Program-made: the position numbers and the translations under genes | The notes under the pieces: model-generated | Seen by the model: the letters and a program-made list of their open reading frames with translations, nothing else | Told to the model about the DNA's origin: nothing | The model's database searches: none | Shown here: positions 1-11,150 of the stretch, piece by piece | Layout of the letters: the number at the start of each line of letters is the position of its first letter | Position numbering within the stretch: the first letter of the stretch is position 1 | Source: Eupeodes corollae | Lineage: Eukaryota > Arthropoda > Insecta > Diptera > Syrphidae | Direction: 5' to 3' | DNA length: 64,000 nucleotides | Assembly (NCBI RefSeq): GCF_945859685.1 | Contig: NC_079147.1 | Span: forward strand, 89,272,315-89,336,314

Positions 1-109
1 TAACCATCACGCTACGGGTAGTACATATTATCAGGTTAATTAATTAAAATTTGTGCACAACTTTGCCCGAAGAGATTTTAGAACTTATCAAATTTGATTG
101 CTACGAGTA

Positions 110-640
110 TTATCAAGGCTTTGAATGATTCATAGTGGAGTAAGGAAAGGCTGTATGCTATCACCAATACTGTTTATTTTGGTGATATGTGACGTACTGT
201 AAGTAACTTTGTCAAGTAGATTGGAGAATTCAATTTACTTTTCAATATCTCCTCAAACATTTTGATCACCCGGAAAATGTATGCTTACTGTCGCATAGGA
301 TCTATATCAAATGATAACAGGGGTGAAGAGAGAAGCAGAAATCTTGGGACTCAAAATCAACTGTGAAAAAACTAAAAGGATTAGCAATAGAACTTCCTCA
401 TAAATCCAAGTCGATGTTTTGAACATGATTTCCAAAATATGGGGAAACAACTCTATTAGCTTAAAGACTAAGCATCAATCCAATGTTGAATCCATGCTGC
501 TTTCTGGATGCAGCACTTAGAAATCCACAAACTCTGTCACAAAAAAGCTGCAAAATTCCGTTTATAGAGGTCTTCAAAACATCTAATCCTCATTTGTATG
601 TGAGAACGAGCCAGGAACCCATAGTGTTTATTACAGGATG
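110..640 (+). mobile_element. RTE-like LINE fragment (family Rb), degenerate
   Basis: This is a piece of a non-LTR reverse transcriptase broken by stops and frameshifts. Around 131-190 the translation gives a GVRKGCMLSPILF motif, the usual 'GVRQGC.LSP.LF' block of RTE-type reverse transcriptases. Around 270-300 there is a CLLSHRI stretch, and a later block ends in a cysteine-serine pair followed by a threonine-lysine-rich segment. The same blocks occur in the same order in the better copy at 45.0-46.5 kb, which is how it was assigned. No intact frame, 5' end or 3' tail is visible. The LINE class is fairly sure; the RTE clade is inferred from block similarity. Confidence 0.6.
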
Positions 641-944
641 ACAAAAGTGGCACTGGATTGGACATACAGTGCTGTTCTCAAAATGGTGTTCAAACATTTT
701 ATTACCGTTTTCGAGATCATTTCTTGGAATTTAGGGGCTACTAGGTAGTAACATGTCATTCAAACACTGAATAAAAGTTGATGTTATTATCAATATGACC
801 TGCATTTGGCTCGGAATAGTAGTCCAATACCAACCGAAGTGATTTTGTATAAAAAATGGGAAAACTCAGTTCGGAACATAAAGCCAATATTTTTTTTGTC
901 ACGTCTCAATTTAACAAAACGTATAATTTCAGAAGACTGAATAT

Positions 945-1268
945 TACTCAGCAATTTGGAATTTGAAAAAATATAGTGAGACCGGGACTACTAGCAGGAA
1001 AAAAGGCTCTGGGAAGCCAAAAAAGACAAAACCAGGGGAAGATCGTTTTTTGCTGTTGTACAGTCGTCGGCATCGGTTCAGGACTTCGGTAGACCTTAAA
1101 AACGATCTGTGTCAAGCTAAAGAAAAAAGTAATTTCGTTAATTTCAGTGAGAAAAAGGCTCGTGACAGCTGGTCTTAGAGCACTCAAGCCGGCACTGAAG
1201 CCGGATTTTCCAAAAACGATTGATCTGGGCTCAGGAGCACCTAAATTGGTCTCAAGAACTCCCGTTTA
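945..1268 (+). pseudogene. Tc1-like transposase N-terminal fragment
   Basis: The plus strand reads YSETGTTSRKKGSGKPKKTK near 970-1030. This resembles the paired helix-turn-helix linker of Tc1 transposases (R.Y.ETGS..R..G.GR). A helix-turn-helix-like segment follows, then, after a frame change, WAQEHLNWSQE at about 1227-1260, a hallmark of Tc1 transposases just before the first catalytic aspartate. The sequence stops there and runs straight into the 3' end of a minus-strand LINE, so the catalytic DDE part is missing. At least one stop (near 1178) and one frameshift break it. No inverted repeat was found. Assignment to the Tc1 branch is by motif recall, not alignment. Confidence 0.6.
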
Positions 1269-1289
1269 ACTGCACGAATAAAGTATTTT

Positions 1290-2900
1290 TCTTTATTCCT
1301 TAAAAATGAGGCAGGTACGTAAGAAACTCATCAATTTTTGCTCCCGTGACCATTTTAAAAAAATCTCAAAATTCTTATTGTGAGCACTATGAAAGGCAGA
1401 GAGGGGTTGAAAGGAAGTGTCGGTGCACATTGGTTTTGAATTCCCGAATCTTGAAATGGCTGGAAAAGACAGAATTCCAAATTCGCGTAGTTCGGCTAAA
1501 GAACGAATCTCTGTATTTGACAGTACGGCCAAAGTTGGGCTCGTGGGTATACTAGAAGCACGAGTATTACGTTGAACAGTTTAAGAGGAGAAATACAGTT
1601 GGCTATTTCTCTAGAGCATAAACCGTTGAAATAACGGTAAAAGAGAGTGAGACAGGAAACTTTACGACGATGTACGAGCGACGTAAATGATCCTACGATA
1701 GTTTTATCAATAATCAATCTAAATGATCTACGTTTAATACTGTCCAAGAGGCTTAAGTAAGTTGCAGGAGCACCAACCAAGATATGGAAGTTATACCCAA
1801 GCTTTGGACGCATACAAATCTTGTAAATAACAGCCAGATCAGAGTGGCTCAAACATCTTGCGTCATTTTTGGCGGCATAGCGTATGTGATCGTTCCACAC
1901 AGATGGTTGTTGGTTCACATACCGAGAATATCGAGATGTTCAGTCTCCTCGATGTAAGTGCTATCCAGGGATAATGGCAAGGGGGGTACATCTCGCTTTA
2001 ACGATACAAGACAGCATTGGGTTTTCAAATCATTAAATTCCACCCGTTTTTTTATTTCCCATTGTACAGTGCTGTTTAGGTCTGAATTTAATAAACTTAT
2101 CATATTTTGTCATTGCAGTTCCACATTTGAAGTTAAGGGATGTGATTCTATCGTCAGCGAAACAATCTATTGAATTAGAAGTTGCAGACAGGAGATCGTT
2201 AGTAAAAATGAATAACAGTGTTGGAGTCAAAACGGAGCCCTGGGGCACACCAGTATTTATTTTGTGGTTTTCAGACTTAAATCCATCCAATACACTTGTA
2301 TTGAATGATTCGAAAGGTAATTACTAATCCAATGAAGCAGTGATTCGTGAAACCAAAAGCACGCATTTTCGATAAAAGAGCAAGATGCCAAACCCTATAA
2401 AATGCTCTTGAAATATCAAGTGCAATAGTTTCACTTTTGCTCCACTGTCCGGTGAGATGAACCATGAACTCAACAGTGGACTTATTGCTACGAAGGCCGT
2501 ATTGTCAGTCATTAAGAAGCTGTCGATCTTCGAGATATTTCTTGAGCTGATAATTAATCAGCGTTTCCATGACCTTGGAGAGAAGGCACATAAGTGCAAT
2601 CTGTCGGTAATGAGACGGTGAAGAAGATTCGATTTTGGGAATGGGCTGAAGAAATGCGGTTTTAAATCCGCTCGGAACGGGACCTGAGGAGTAGGACAGA
2701 TAAAAAAGCTTACGGAGAGGTTTTTCCAGCATTGAAGAACACCTCTGCAGAACAACAGCGGGGTTACCATCCGGATCAGCGGATTTATGAATGTTGAGAT
2801 CTTTTATAACTCTTTCCACAGTACGAGTGCCAAAAAAAGATTGGTTCCATAGAATCACTAACTCGCTCTAGTACAGGCGGCGAACTAATTATATTGCCTG
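1290..2900 (-). mobile_element. LINE family A fragment (CR1/Jockey-like), 5'-truncated
   Basis: On the minus strand this is the reverse transcriptase and C-terminal part of a non-LTR retrotransposon, in several frames. Reading from 2858 down: a start of RT domain with DPDGNPAVVLQ and KTAFLQPIPK; LDISRAFYRVWHLALLSK near 2400; GVPQGSVLTPTLLFIFTNDLL near 2240; a FADD-like active site at about 2165; and a conserved tail with HRRKVSCLTLFYRYFNGLCS near 1620-1690 and VKYRDSFFSRTTRIWN near 1480-1540. Endonuclease and ORF1 are absent, as expected for 5' truncation. The same family occurs at 5.7-6.3 and 57.4-60.0 kb. The clade is uncertain (CR1/Rex or Jockey); the LINE identity is not. Confidence 0.8.
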
Positions 2901-3660
2901 ATCTTACTTCTCAAAAACTTACAAATCCATTGAATATTCAAGAGAAGCAAATAAACTTCTAAACATTTCTTTTCATTGAAGTTCACAGCATTTTCACCAC
3001 CTTATATAAATATTGGATAATTATAAATATAAACAAATACCTGGGTACTCATTTTTCAAGTTTATAACTTTCCCTTAAAAAACAAATAAAATTATGCACA
3101 CCCAAAACAAAAATTTCTCTCAAAAACCAACATTTTGCAATTGACGCAACTTAATCATTTTCTTTTTGAAAAATTGAATGCATACTGACTGACATTTATT
3201 AAATGCCTACCATCCACGCCCATTTATATCATTATATATCCGTAAATTGTCAATTTATTACCTCTCCTTAAATTATTTTCATTTTATTAATATTTATGTA
3301 TTTCAATTAAAAAAGAAAAATATATATAAAAAAAAACATCCCAATAAAACAAACATAAGATTTTTGTTTGCATTAATTCATCAAAAGCTGATTCATTTCT
3401 CAAAAGCGCAACGCAACGCAACGCTACACAGCTCAGCGATGCCATCGATAACTTTTTCTTTTTCGGAAGCGTTTATCTTAAGCCACCTAAAGCGAACATT
3501 GAACACGCATCTGACAACAGATTAATGCGATACAAAACGTGTATCAAAATATCCACAATATCCACACTATTCATTCATTTATTTCATTCATTTGTTCATA
3601 CAAAGTCATACATATACATATATTGTTTTTATTATTTAATGATGAATAAAAGAAAAAGTC
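2900..3660. other. AT-rich stretch without recognised genes
   Basis: Very AT-rich sequence with A and T runs. Short open frames here have low-complexity translations (poly-Ile/Lys/Phe) and no recognisable motif. A small 'caacg' repeat lies near 3407-3425. Nothing else supportable was seen. Confidence 0.5.
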
Positions 3661-3663
3661 AAT

Positions 3664-3891
3664 TTAAAGACGATAATCAAAATAAAATGATATCCTCTTA
3701 TCCTCGGCGCACATAATATCCGTTTTATGTCTCGCGCGCATCTTGTAACAGATCGTTACCAACTCGTCCGTCGCGGCGTCGATGTTACTTTCAGCACTTT
3801 CGAATTTATTCTTCCTCAAGTCCAGAGACATTAAGTCATTGGGCAAATAACTGGACATCGAAAAAATATTGTAAAAGTCTAGAGAAGATGA
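3664..3891 (-). other. Unidentified open frame with coding-like composition
   Basis: A minus-strand frame stays open from about 3891 to a stop at 3664; the first in-frame ATG is at 3858 (64 residues). The translation is mixed and charged, rich in Asp, Glu, Lys and Arg, with a segment NIDAATDELVTICYKMRARH, and is not low complexity. Many third codon positions in its centre are G or C (for example the run encoding DAATDEL), unlike the surrounding AT-rich DNA. A pyrimidine-rich run ending in AG lies just upstream of the ATG on this strand and could be a splice acceptor, but no convincing donor follows. I do not recognise the protein. It could be a host exon, an old viral or transposon fragment, or chance. 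Confidence 0.3.
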
Positions 3892-4374
3892 TTCAACGTC
3901 AAATTATAATCGAGTAGTTCGAGAGGTATTGTTGTTAATTTATTATACTGGAACTTTCTTCCTTCTTCATTCCAATGTGAAAAGTTGACACCTTGGCGCT
4001 ATCCGCATTTCGTTCTGGTTCTCGATCGGAGTAATTTGAGAATTCAGAATTCCAGGTGTCCCAATGAACATATTTAAGGATCTTTGATGAGATATCTCTT
4101 ATGCCAGTAAGAAATATGACACCAACTCTTTTAAGGGGAATAGAAAAAACTGCCAAGGAACGTAACGTCATTAACACCGTTTTTCCAATTTGAAATATTT
4201 GTATAGAAACTTTATGTATTCCATTGATCTATTATGAGTTAACCCCTCTCTTCATGCTTCAAAATCTGATATCATCTTTAATCAAAATTGGAATAGGGTT
4301 TCAAAAATGAAATACAACACCACTTCCTCTACTATTAAATAGCATCTTCAAAATTGCATAATTCCAAAATGATG

Positions 4375-4690
4375 TTCAAACCGTCCTCGTCGTCTGTCTG
4401 AATATCGAATCGAAAAATCGAATGCAATCGAATCAAATCCCTCCTTAGCCGGTTCCGCCACCGCTGTGCCGCCAAGATGTTTAATGTTGATCTTCAATGG
4501 GCATCATCTCGGTTTTTTCTCACCGAGATAATTGATTACTCTGTCAATGAAAAAGTTGTAAGAAAAATAACCAACATTTTTAATAAAGTCGTAACCGATC
4601 GCTCCACGCGTATCGTCGCTCGCTGCACTCAAAATCGATATTTAATTTATGCAGATGACCTGATCAGATATACTTTCTCGATATTGTAAT
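4375..4690 (+). other. Unidentified open frame, relatively GC-rich start
   Basis: A plus-strand frame is open from before 4441 to the stop at 4687; the first ATG that gives a sizeable product is at 4477 (70 residues). It begins with an Arg/His/Cys/Ala-rich stretch (RFRHRCAAK) and ends near YADDLIRYTF. Two CpG-rich patches (about 4384-4400 and 4444-4475) stand out from the AT-rich neighbours. The YADD string resembles a reverse-transcriptase active site, but no flanking RT blocks are present, so I do not call it one. No family recognised. Confidence 0.25.
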
Positions 4691-5700
4691 ATGGTTATGT
4701 GATATTGTTTTGATATTTCTTGTTGTTGGTTAACATTTTGTTAAAAAAAAAATATTTAAAAATAAAAATGTTAACTGCTTGTTTTGGTATTTATTTTTAA
4801 ATATTCATATACTCGAAGTCGTATAAGAAAAATATAGATATCCAATATAGATTATGAACGTATCGAATTCTATTTGTATAATTATCGTTAAGCAATTAAA
4901 TAAATTTTTAAACTTTATATCGAAAAGAATTTCGAAAAAAATGTGGAGTCAATAGTAATTAGTATTAAGTTGCATTTTATTTCCGTAAGAAAATTTAATG
5001 CTTTCTTTCTAATAGCTTAGTCTTACACACACCTTCTAAGAACTTTAAAGTGAAAAGTTAATAAAAAGTCACATAATGAAAATCAACTCTACGACTATAA
5101 ATAAATAAAACTAAACTGATACTTTACTCATAGATTTAAAAATGATAATAAGTTCTGATAGTTATATTCAGTTTTTATGATATTTTCAACTTGGGCTTTA
5201 GGACTCTAGGCTCATCAAAAACAGTTAGTAATGATAGCGAGGTTATAAGACCACAATTGTTATATAAACTTTGTAATGGATTTTCTAATAGGGACTTGAC
5301 AGCTTTGGATTCAATTTGGGAACGCACAATTAACTTTCAACATCTCTTTCATATTAAAATTATACAAAAGTTATACCGAAATAGGGATTCGGTGACCGCA
5401 AATTAAGCGTCAACTCCAATTTTCGGTCGTAATTCAAGCCAGAACAAGTTTAGAACGAAAACGTGAGTCTACATATTTGTCGTGTGATGTTGTCGAATCA
5501 GTGAGACAACGGGTTGGTTAGCTAAAAAAATTTTCAAGACCTACTAAACATAACTCAAAAACTTAAACATTGACGTTGACGCCAGGGCTGATATGATCAC
5601 AAGTTTGATTCTCCTGGGAATGAGATCTTTTATCAGGAATAGGTTTAAAAACAACAGACCTAAAAAAACGCATGTTTTTATGTGAGCTGTTAAAAGGTTA
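4691..5700. other. AT-rich stretch without recognised genes
   Basis: AT-rich DNA with many short A/T runs. One 71-residue open frame at 5191-5406 has no recognisable motif. Nothing else supportable was seen. Confidence 0.45.
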
Positions 5701-6300
5701 TTAGGATCAAGGAGGTAAGTTTCCATTGTTTTAAAACCGATCCAACTGTTTCTCTGAAGAGATGTTCTTAAACGCTGGCAAAACCACTGAGTAAGCTTTT
5801 TCATTGGTCATGTGGTATTTAATGCTTGGAAAGCTCAATGGTGTCTTGTATCGTTAAAGCCAGATAAACCCTCTTTGCCACTATCTCTGAGTGGAACTTG
5901 CATCAAAGAATCGAAAAATCTCGACATCCTCGGAATGTGCGTCAGCAACCACCTTCTGTGTCTCACCGTCTGATCTGGCTTCACTCAAACATCGTCGCAA
6001 GGTATCTTGTCTCACCCTTTTTTACCATATTTTTAACGGACTATGCTCTAGTGAAATAGCCAGTTGCATTCCTCTCCCAAAATAATTTAACCATAACCCT
6101 CGCTTCTAGGAATACCCATCAGTTTACCCTTGAGCCCAACGTCGGTCGTTGTATGAAGTACAAAGATTCAATTTTTAGCCCTACTATGCGAATGTGGACA
6201 GCCTTGCCACGCTCTATCTTTCCCTATCATTGCAATGTTCCGAAATTTTAAATCAATGTACGCCGACCTTCATCCCGCTGTCCAGACGGCTGCTAAAAAA
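5700..6300 (+). mobile_element. LINE family A fragment, internally deleted
   Basis: Plus-strand relic of the same LINE family as 1.3-2.9 kb. It has a short RT piece (about 5740-5800, similar to 57470-57540), then a jump to a LDILGMCVSNHLLC segment near 5920, then HRRKVSCLTLFYHIFNGLCS at about 5990-6055, and the C-terminal THQFTLEPNVGR...YKDSIF...MRMWTALP block at 6115-6240. Most of the RT palm, including the catalytic aspartates, is deleted. It abuts an unrelated minus-strand LINE at about 6290. Confidence 0.7.
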
Positions 6301-7195
6301 ATAACCGTTTTATCAGGGTGAAAGCTCTTCTAGCTCTGGCCAGAGCAGCACTAATATCTCTGTCGAAATATAAATATTGATCTAACTAGATGCCAAGATA
6401 CATTACTACACTTTTATTCGCCAGAAGCTGTCTATTTGGTCCCACGATCACTAGATTTTTCCAGTGCTTTCTAGCATCCTTTGAGACTCCATACAACGGA
6501 GTCCTTAACAGAATAATTTCGCATTTCTAAAAGTTGATTTTTAACTTACAGTCATCGCAATATTGCTGAATCTTGTCGATATCACTCTGGAAAGTTGTCC
6601 TGATAACCTCAAATTTTGTGACCGTTCTGTACGCAATAAGGAAGTCGACGTAAGCAATTTCCTGAGTTTTGCTGCTTATCAGATCGCTGTGGTGCAAATT
6701 CAGAACAAGATAGGCGAGTTAACCGCTCCCTGCTGAAGACTATTTTTAATATCAAGGCTTTCGGTAGAAGTTACATTGCCACCTGTGACAACAACAGTAA
6801 TTTACATTTTCCAAAGTCTGTTCAGTAGGCCTTCTAACCTAAGGTATTAAATGCCTTCTCCAAGCCAGACAAGCACCCGTTTGTCTTTTTGAATTGTTTC
6901 ACTGAATATTTCCAACAAGCATGAATGGTGTCGATGATGATTTCGGTTGTCCTCAGCTTAGACAAAGCTCTATTTATAACTTTCTCGAATACCTTACCGA
7001 ATCTAGGGAGAACACTTATAGACCTGAGATTCAAAATATTGGAGTTTTCCTTTCCCTTGTTTGGGAGACGATATACGCATTAATCAGCGCCATTCAAATG
7101 ATGCAAATCAATCAATTAAACGACTCAGCAGCTGCGTTTTCAAGAATTAGGCATAGCTCAGACCACATTGTGCCGAGTTTTGCGTATATATTATA
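6290..7195 (-). mobile_element. LINE family D fragment (Jockey/I-like)
   Basis: Minus-strand relic of a different non-LTR retrotransposon. From high to low coordinates: a segment around the finger domain, then NLRSISVLPRFGKVFEKVIN at about 6975-7034 (the 'FRPISLLP..GK..E' block), an EKAF remnant near 6850, then a long diverged stretch encoding LAYLVLNLHHSDLIS, EIAYVDFLIAYRT in the YADD position (second Asp lost), and a C-terminal part with LRTPLYGVSKDARKHWKNL and VVMYLGI near 6400. The last blocks match Jockey/I-type LINEs in kind. There are multiple stops and no 3' tail was identified. Clade tentative. Confidence 0.6.
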
Positions 7196-7441
7196 AAAGA
7201 TACAAGAAGAGTCGTACCATTTAATATTTGTCAATTGCTTTTTTGAAAACCATATATTTTTCAAGTTTTTAAAACATTTGTATTGTTTATTTCCAAGATT
7301 TCCGAGAATTATTTCAGTCGGATTGAAAAATTAGGTGGATGATATACAAACAGAATTCCCTATTCATTCTCACCTAGCAATCAAAAAACCTTTGCATGTT
7401 TTTTTTCCGTTTTATAGTCTGAAATAAAGAATTTTTAGGGA

Positions 7442-8730
7442 ATGTCACGTAAATGTTTGATGCTGTATTTTCAATTTCTGAAATCTTCAAACGCAGCTGT
7501 ATGGTATGGATCTAAACTGTCAGATTGGTTTGAAACCACGGCAGGCGTTCTACAGTTATGCATTTTGACCCCTTTGATATTCGCTCTGTTTATTGGTGAT
7601 ATTTCTGCTATTCTACCGGGTGGCGTAATCTTTCCGGGAACTCTCATCAAAGTTTTGCTCTATGCTAAAGATTTCACTGCAACTTCAAATTTATAAATTA
7701 CAGTCGTACTGTCAAACATGGGATCTGAAAATTAACGTTCAAAAAACAAAAGCTACTGAAGAAGCCTGGAGACTTGTTGGCGAACGGATTGAATGTGTAC
7801 GTGAATTTAAGTATCTAGGAGTTCTGTTTACGTATAACTTAAACTTTTCCAAGCACGCCAAGAAAAAAAGCGGTGAAGCTAAGTTATCATTGAATTCAAT
7901 GTGGCCGACTATTGACTATTCGTCAAAATTCAAGGTTTTTAATGCTACAGTCAACACCTGTATGTGCTTGGGGATACAAGCATTTTGGGTTAGTCCGTTC
8001 GAAGAGTTTGAGGTGGTCCAAATACATTTTCTTAAACGCAACTTCACGCCGACCTACGCTATTCATGTCGAAACAGGATTACCGCCAATCTGTATAAGAA
8101 ACCTTAAGGCTACTTCAGACTATTATACGAGAGTCATGAGAAGAAGTGATACCAGTCTTCATAAATTGATATTGGTTAGACTATTGCAAACAAATGCATC
8201 ACCTTTCAGGGAATGAAACCAGCTGGCCCTATCTCATAACATCGCGTTTTCAATAACTGAACGAAATCTACAGAGTGGCATTTTTCTGTGACTATCATCT
8301 CAGGAATAGAAGACGCAATATTCGAGCAACACTTGACCAGAGCATCATCGTCTTCTTCTAGAAATATTTATAGTAAACTCAATCTCCGAATACCTAGGGA
8401 AGACAGCTATTTTAATGTTAAAAAATCAGCCGATTTAATAAGTACAGTTTTTAAAGCAAGGGTGAAAATTCTCAACCTGAATTCCATCCCCCATAGAGTT
8501 GATTTGTAGCAAATTTGTAACCTGTGTAATAGAAGAGAACTAGAAGATGTTTATCATTTTATAGCTGTGTTCCCAATTTTGCAAGAAATTTGGCAATTGT
8601 ATTTCCAAGAAAGTTTTTTAACTGTCAATAGTCTTAACGAAATATTAAATGGTACTCGGGGTTGGTATAAACTGTACAAATTTTGTAAACATGCTCAAAT
8701 ATACCGTAATAGTTTCTAAAATAACACGTA
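7442..8730 (+). mobile_element. LINE family C fragment, reverse transcriptase to 3' zinc motif
   Basis: Plus-strand reverse transcriptase relic in at least four frames. SDWFETTAGVLQLCILTPLIFALF at 7525-7600 is the GV.QG..LSPLLF block. KVLLYAKDFTAT at 7652-7690 is the YADD box with one Asp replaced by Lys. WDLKINVQKTKA and REFKYLGVLFTYNLNF follow (7720-7850), then a helical C-terminal region to 8510. A CNLCNRRELEDVYHFI segment at about 8520-8570 is a probable C-terminal Cys/His motif whose last Cys is lost. Endonuclease and N-terminus are missing. The clade was not recognised; it is distinct from families A, B and D. Confidence 0.7.
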
Positions 8731-10394
8731 TGCTCTACAATACTTTTTTGTTTGGTATCACTTCGCAAACTTAATTGAAGCTACTAGCGGAAAGATATTG
8801 GGTGCCAACCAAATGTTTCACTTTGTTTGAATTGTCACTCTCCCAAGTATTCTGAAAGTCATAGCTGCATCTTTTGGTGTTATGCTATTATCTGTAAGAC
8901 AAAATTAATTTTCAGTCGATATCTCTTCTTGTTCTTGAGACATGGCCGACAACTGACTTTTTACGGACCTTGAAACGTCGAGAAATGTCAGAATTTTCAA
9001 TTCTACAATCAAACTGATTACAATAATTTTCTAGTTAATTCAAAATAATAAGACCGTTCATTTTTCCTAAAAAAAAATACTACAAAGTCAACTTCCTTTA
9101 AAACTTGTATATGGTCAAAGATCATTAAAGACGCCTTCAAGCATTCAATTATAATAAGTGCTACTTAAATATAATTTTAAAATATAATAGGTCTTCAAAT
9201 TTAACAACTTAAAGAAACAAGTTACAAGAATGACTAATTTCTACAACTAACCTCATCAGATATTTAAACAAACTTGATTTGGCTCTAAAGCCAAAAATCG
9301 AATGCGTTAAATTTAAAACGCAAATAAAATCCAACCAAAACTGGTTAAATAAAACATCGAAAAATAAACCTCACCATCTAACACCAATTCCATGGTAGGT
9401 TAAATTTTAGTGCGATGCCATAAAATTTTGCTAATTTCTATTAATTTATTGCCAAATTTATAAACCAAAATATATTGTAAGAAATCTATCATCATATAAA
9501 CAGTCGTTAGAGATTCAGCGATTAGGGCGACGTAAAGTCTAAGTCTTTAAAATGTAAAAGTTATTATTTATTTTATTATGCCAATAATAATATAACACAT
9601 ATCATTGTTTATTCCGTTCTTACGACTAACAATTTATTTATACAAATTTGTAAAAAAATAAAAACCACACATTTTTGAAAGCTTAATGGGTAAACCTTTA
9701 TTATTACTTTTTCAGAAAGGTAAGTAAGTACATACCTACCAAAGCAATAGCTATGAAGAAAATTGTACTTTGCTCAAGGCTTTTTAAGGCCATGTTCGAG
9801 TATAAAGTCGTTTGCATGAGGGAATAGCTAATATGAGTGTGAAGTGTGTTGAACTAGCCAAACCGCGCATGACGAAGTATAAAGCTTGGTAATAGTTTTT
9901 TTAGTTGTTGTTTTTGTTTATTTATTTTGTTTTTCTAATTTTATTAAATTTTTTTTTCTGTTTAGGCTAAGATTTGTTGTATTTTGAAATTCTTATAAAT
10001 TATTCATAGTTTATTCCAAGCCTTGCCTTTAACAAATTGTAGGTTAAAGATATTTTTTTCTTTCTAACTTCGAGTATAATTATTTGTCATTTAAGAAAGT
10101 TTGTTCTGACCTCAGTTAGGGAAAAAATTTAAATAAAAGAAATATCTTCTAATGTCAAACTATTTTTTAGTATTTATAGAAATTGTCAGTGAAAAATTCT
10201 AGAAATTTGAAGGTTGTTGGAAATATCGTATAAGTGTCAATTTAATTTGTCATTAATGTCGTCTAAAGTTTTCTATGTTTTTTTTTTTGCTTGTTTAATT
10301 TTTCTTATTTAGTGTCAACTTAACGATGCGTTACTTCTGAAAAGGTCTAATATTTTTTTTAAATAGTGTATGAATTTAGTCTTTGTTAAAATGG
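8731..10394. other. AT-rich stretch without recognised genes
   Basis: About 1.7 kb of AT-rich DNA with long T and A runs, for example 9890-9960 and 10250-10320. No motif-bearing frame or repeat shared with the rest of the window was noticed. Confidence 0.45.
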
Positions 10395-11150
10395 GTCAAA
10401 CAAAAAAACAAAACAGAAGGGGTTTGTGGAGGTGTGTATTCTGAAAGACTGAAATTAAGTCTTTCATTTCCATTTTGTTCGAAGCATAACTTTTAGCGAT
10501 AAAAGAAAGTATTGTCCTGGTATAAAGAAAACGTGATATAAAAATCTGATATTAGTATTTTCTGAGATAGTCAGGCGGCTATCAAATCTCTGGACTCTGT
10601 CTCTGCAAACTCTATAACAGTCCATAACTGTCGATCCTCTCTAATGAAGATGGCACAACAGTTTAATATTTAACTTTTCTGGGTGCCGGGCCATAGAGAC
10701 ATTCCAGGAAACTGTAAAGCAGATGAACTTGCCAGGAATGGTACAGTACAACCCATTCTACTATTGCTACACCAGTTGTCTGATCACAAAAACATCTGGT
10801 CTTCTCTAGATTTAAAGCAATTAAGTCACTTTCTATCTCTCAGCAAATCGCATATAAGCTTGATAATCGGTGTCATAACCGGGCACTGACTAATAGAAAA
10901 GCACGTCAGACGGCTAGGCGTATTCTGAAATGATTTTTGCAAAAGCTTTATGAATGAGGAGGAAACAGTTCTTCGTCTTCTCTGTCGGTACATGCCCTGC
11001 TTTAGCTCAAAAACGCAAAAATTACGTAAAAGAATTCTTCTATAACGATCTAAGTACATTTTCACGTTTCGTAAGGGACTCAAACTGGTTTATTGAGCTA
11101 AGAAGAAAGCTTCAAGATGCATATGGTATAACAATAGCCCATTAAACCAG
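10395..11150 (+). mobile_element. LINE family B 3' fragment: RNase H domain and C-terminal zinc motif
   Basis: Plus-strand tail of a LINE that carries an RNase H domain after its RT (I/LOA-like). In the frames 10420-10890: a weak GGVYSERLKLSLSF segment, then FSDSQAAIKSLDS (10560-10600, catalytic Asp of RNase H), FWVPGHRDIPGN (10675-10710, the conserved WVPGH block) and ADELARNG. A Cys-rich block with MPCF and a FVRDSNWFIELRRK segment (11070-11110) closes it. The homologous copy at 58.4-59.6 kb has the same order. Three or more stops are present. Confidence 0.75.

Noticed and set aside
4618..4672. YADD motif as a reverse transcriptase
   Set aside because: No other RT blocks are present on either side; a four-residue match is expected by chance.
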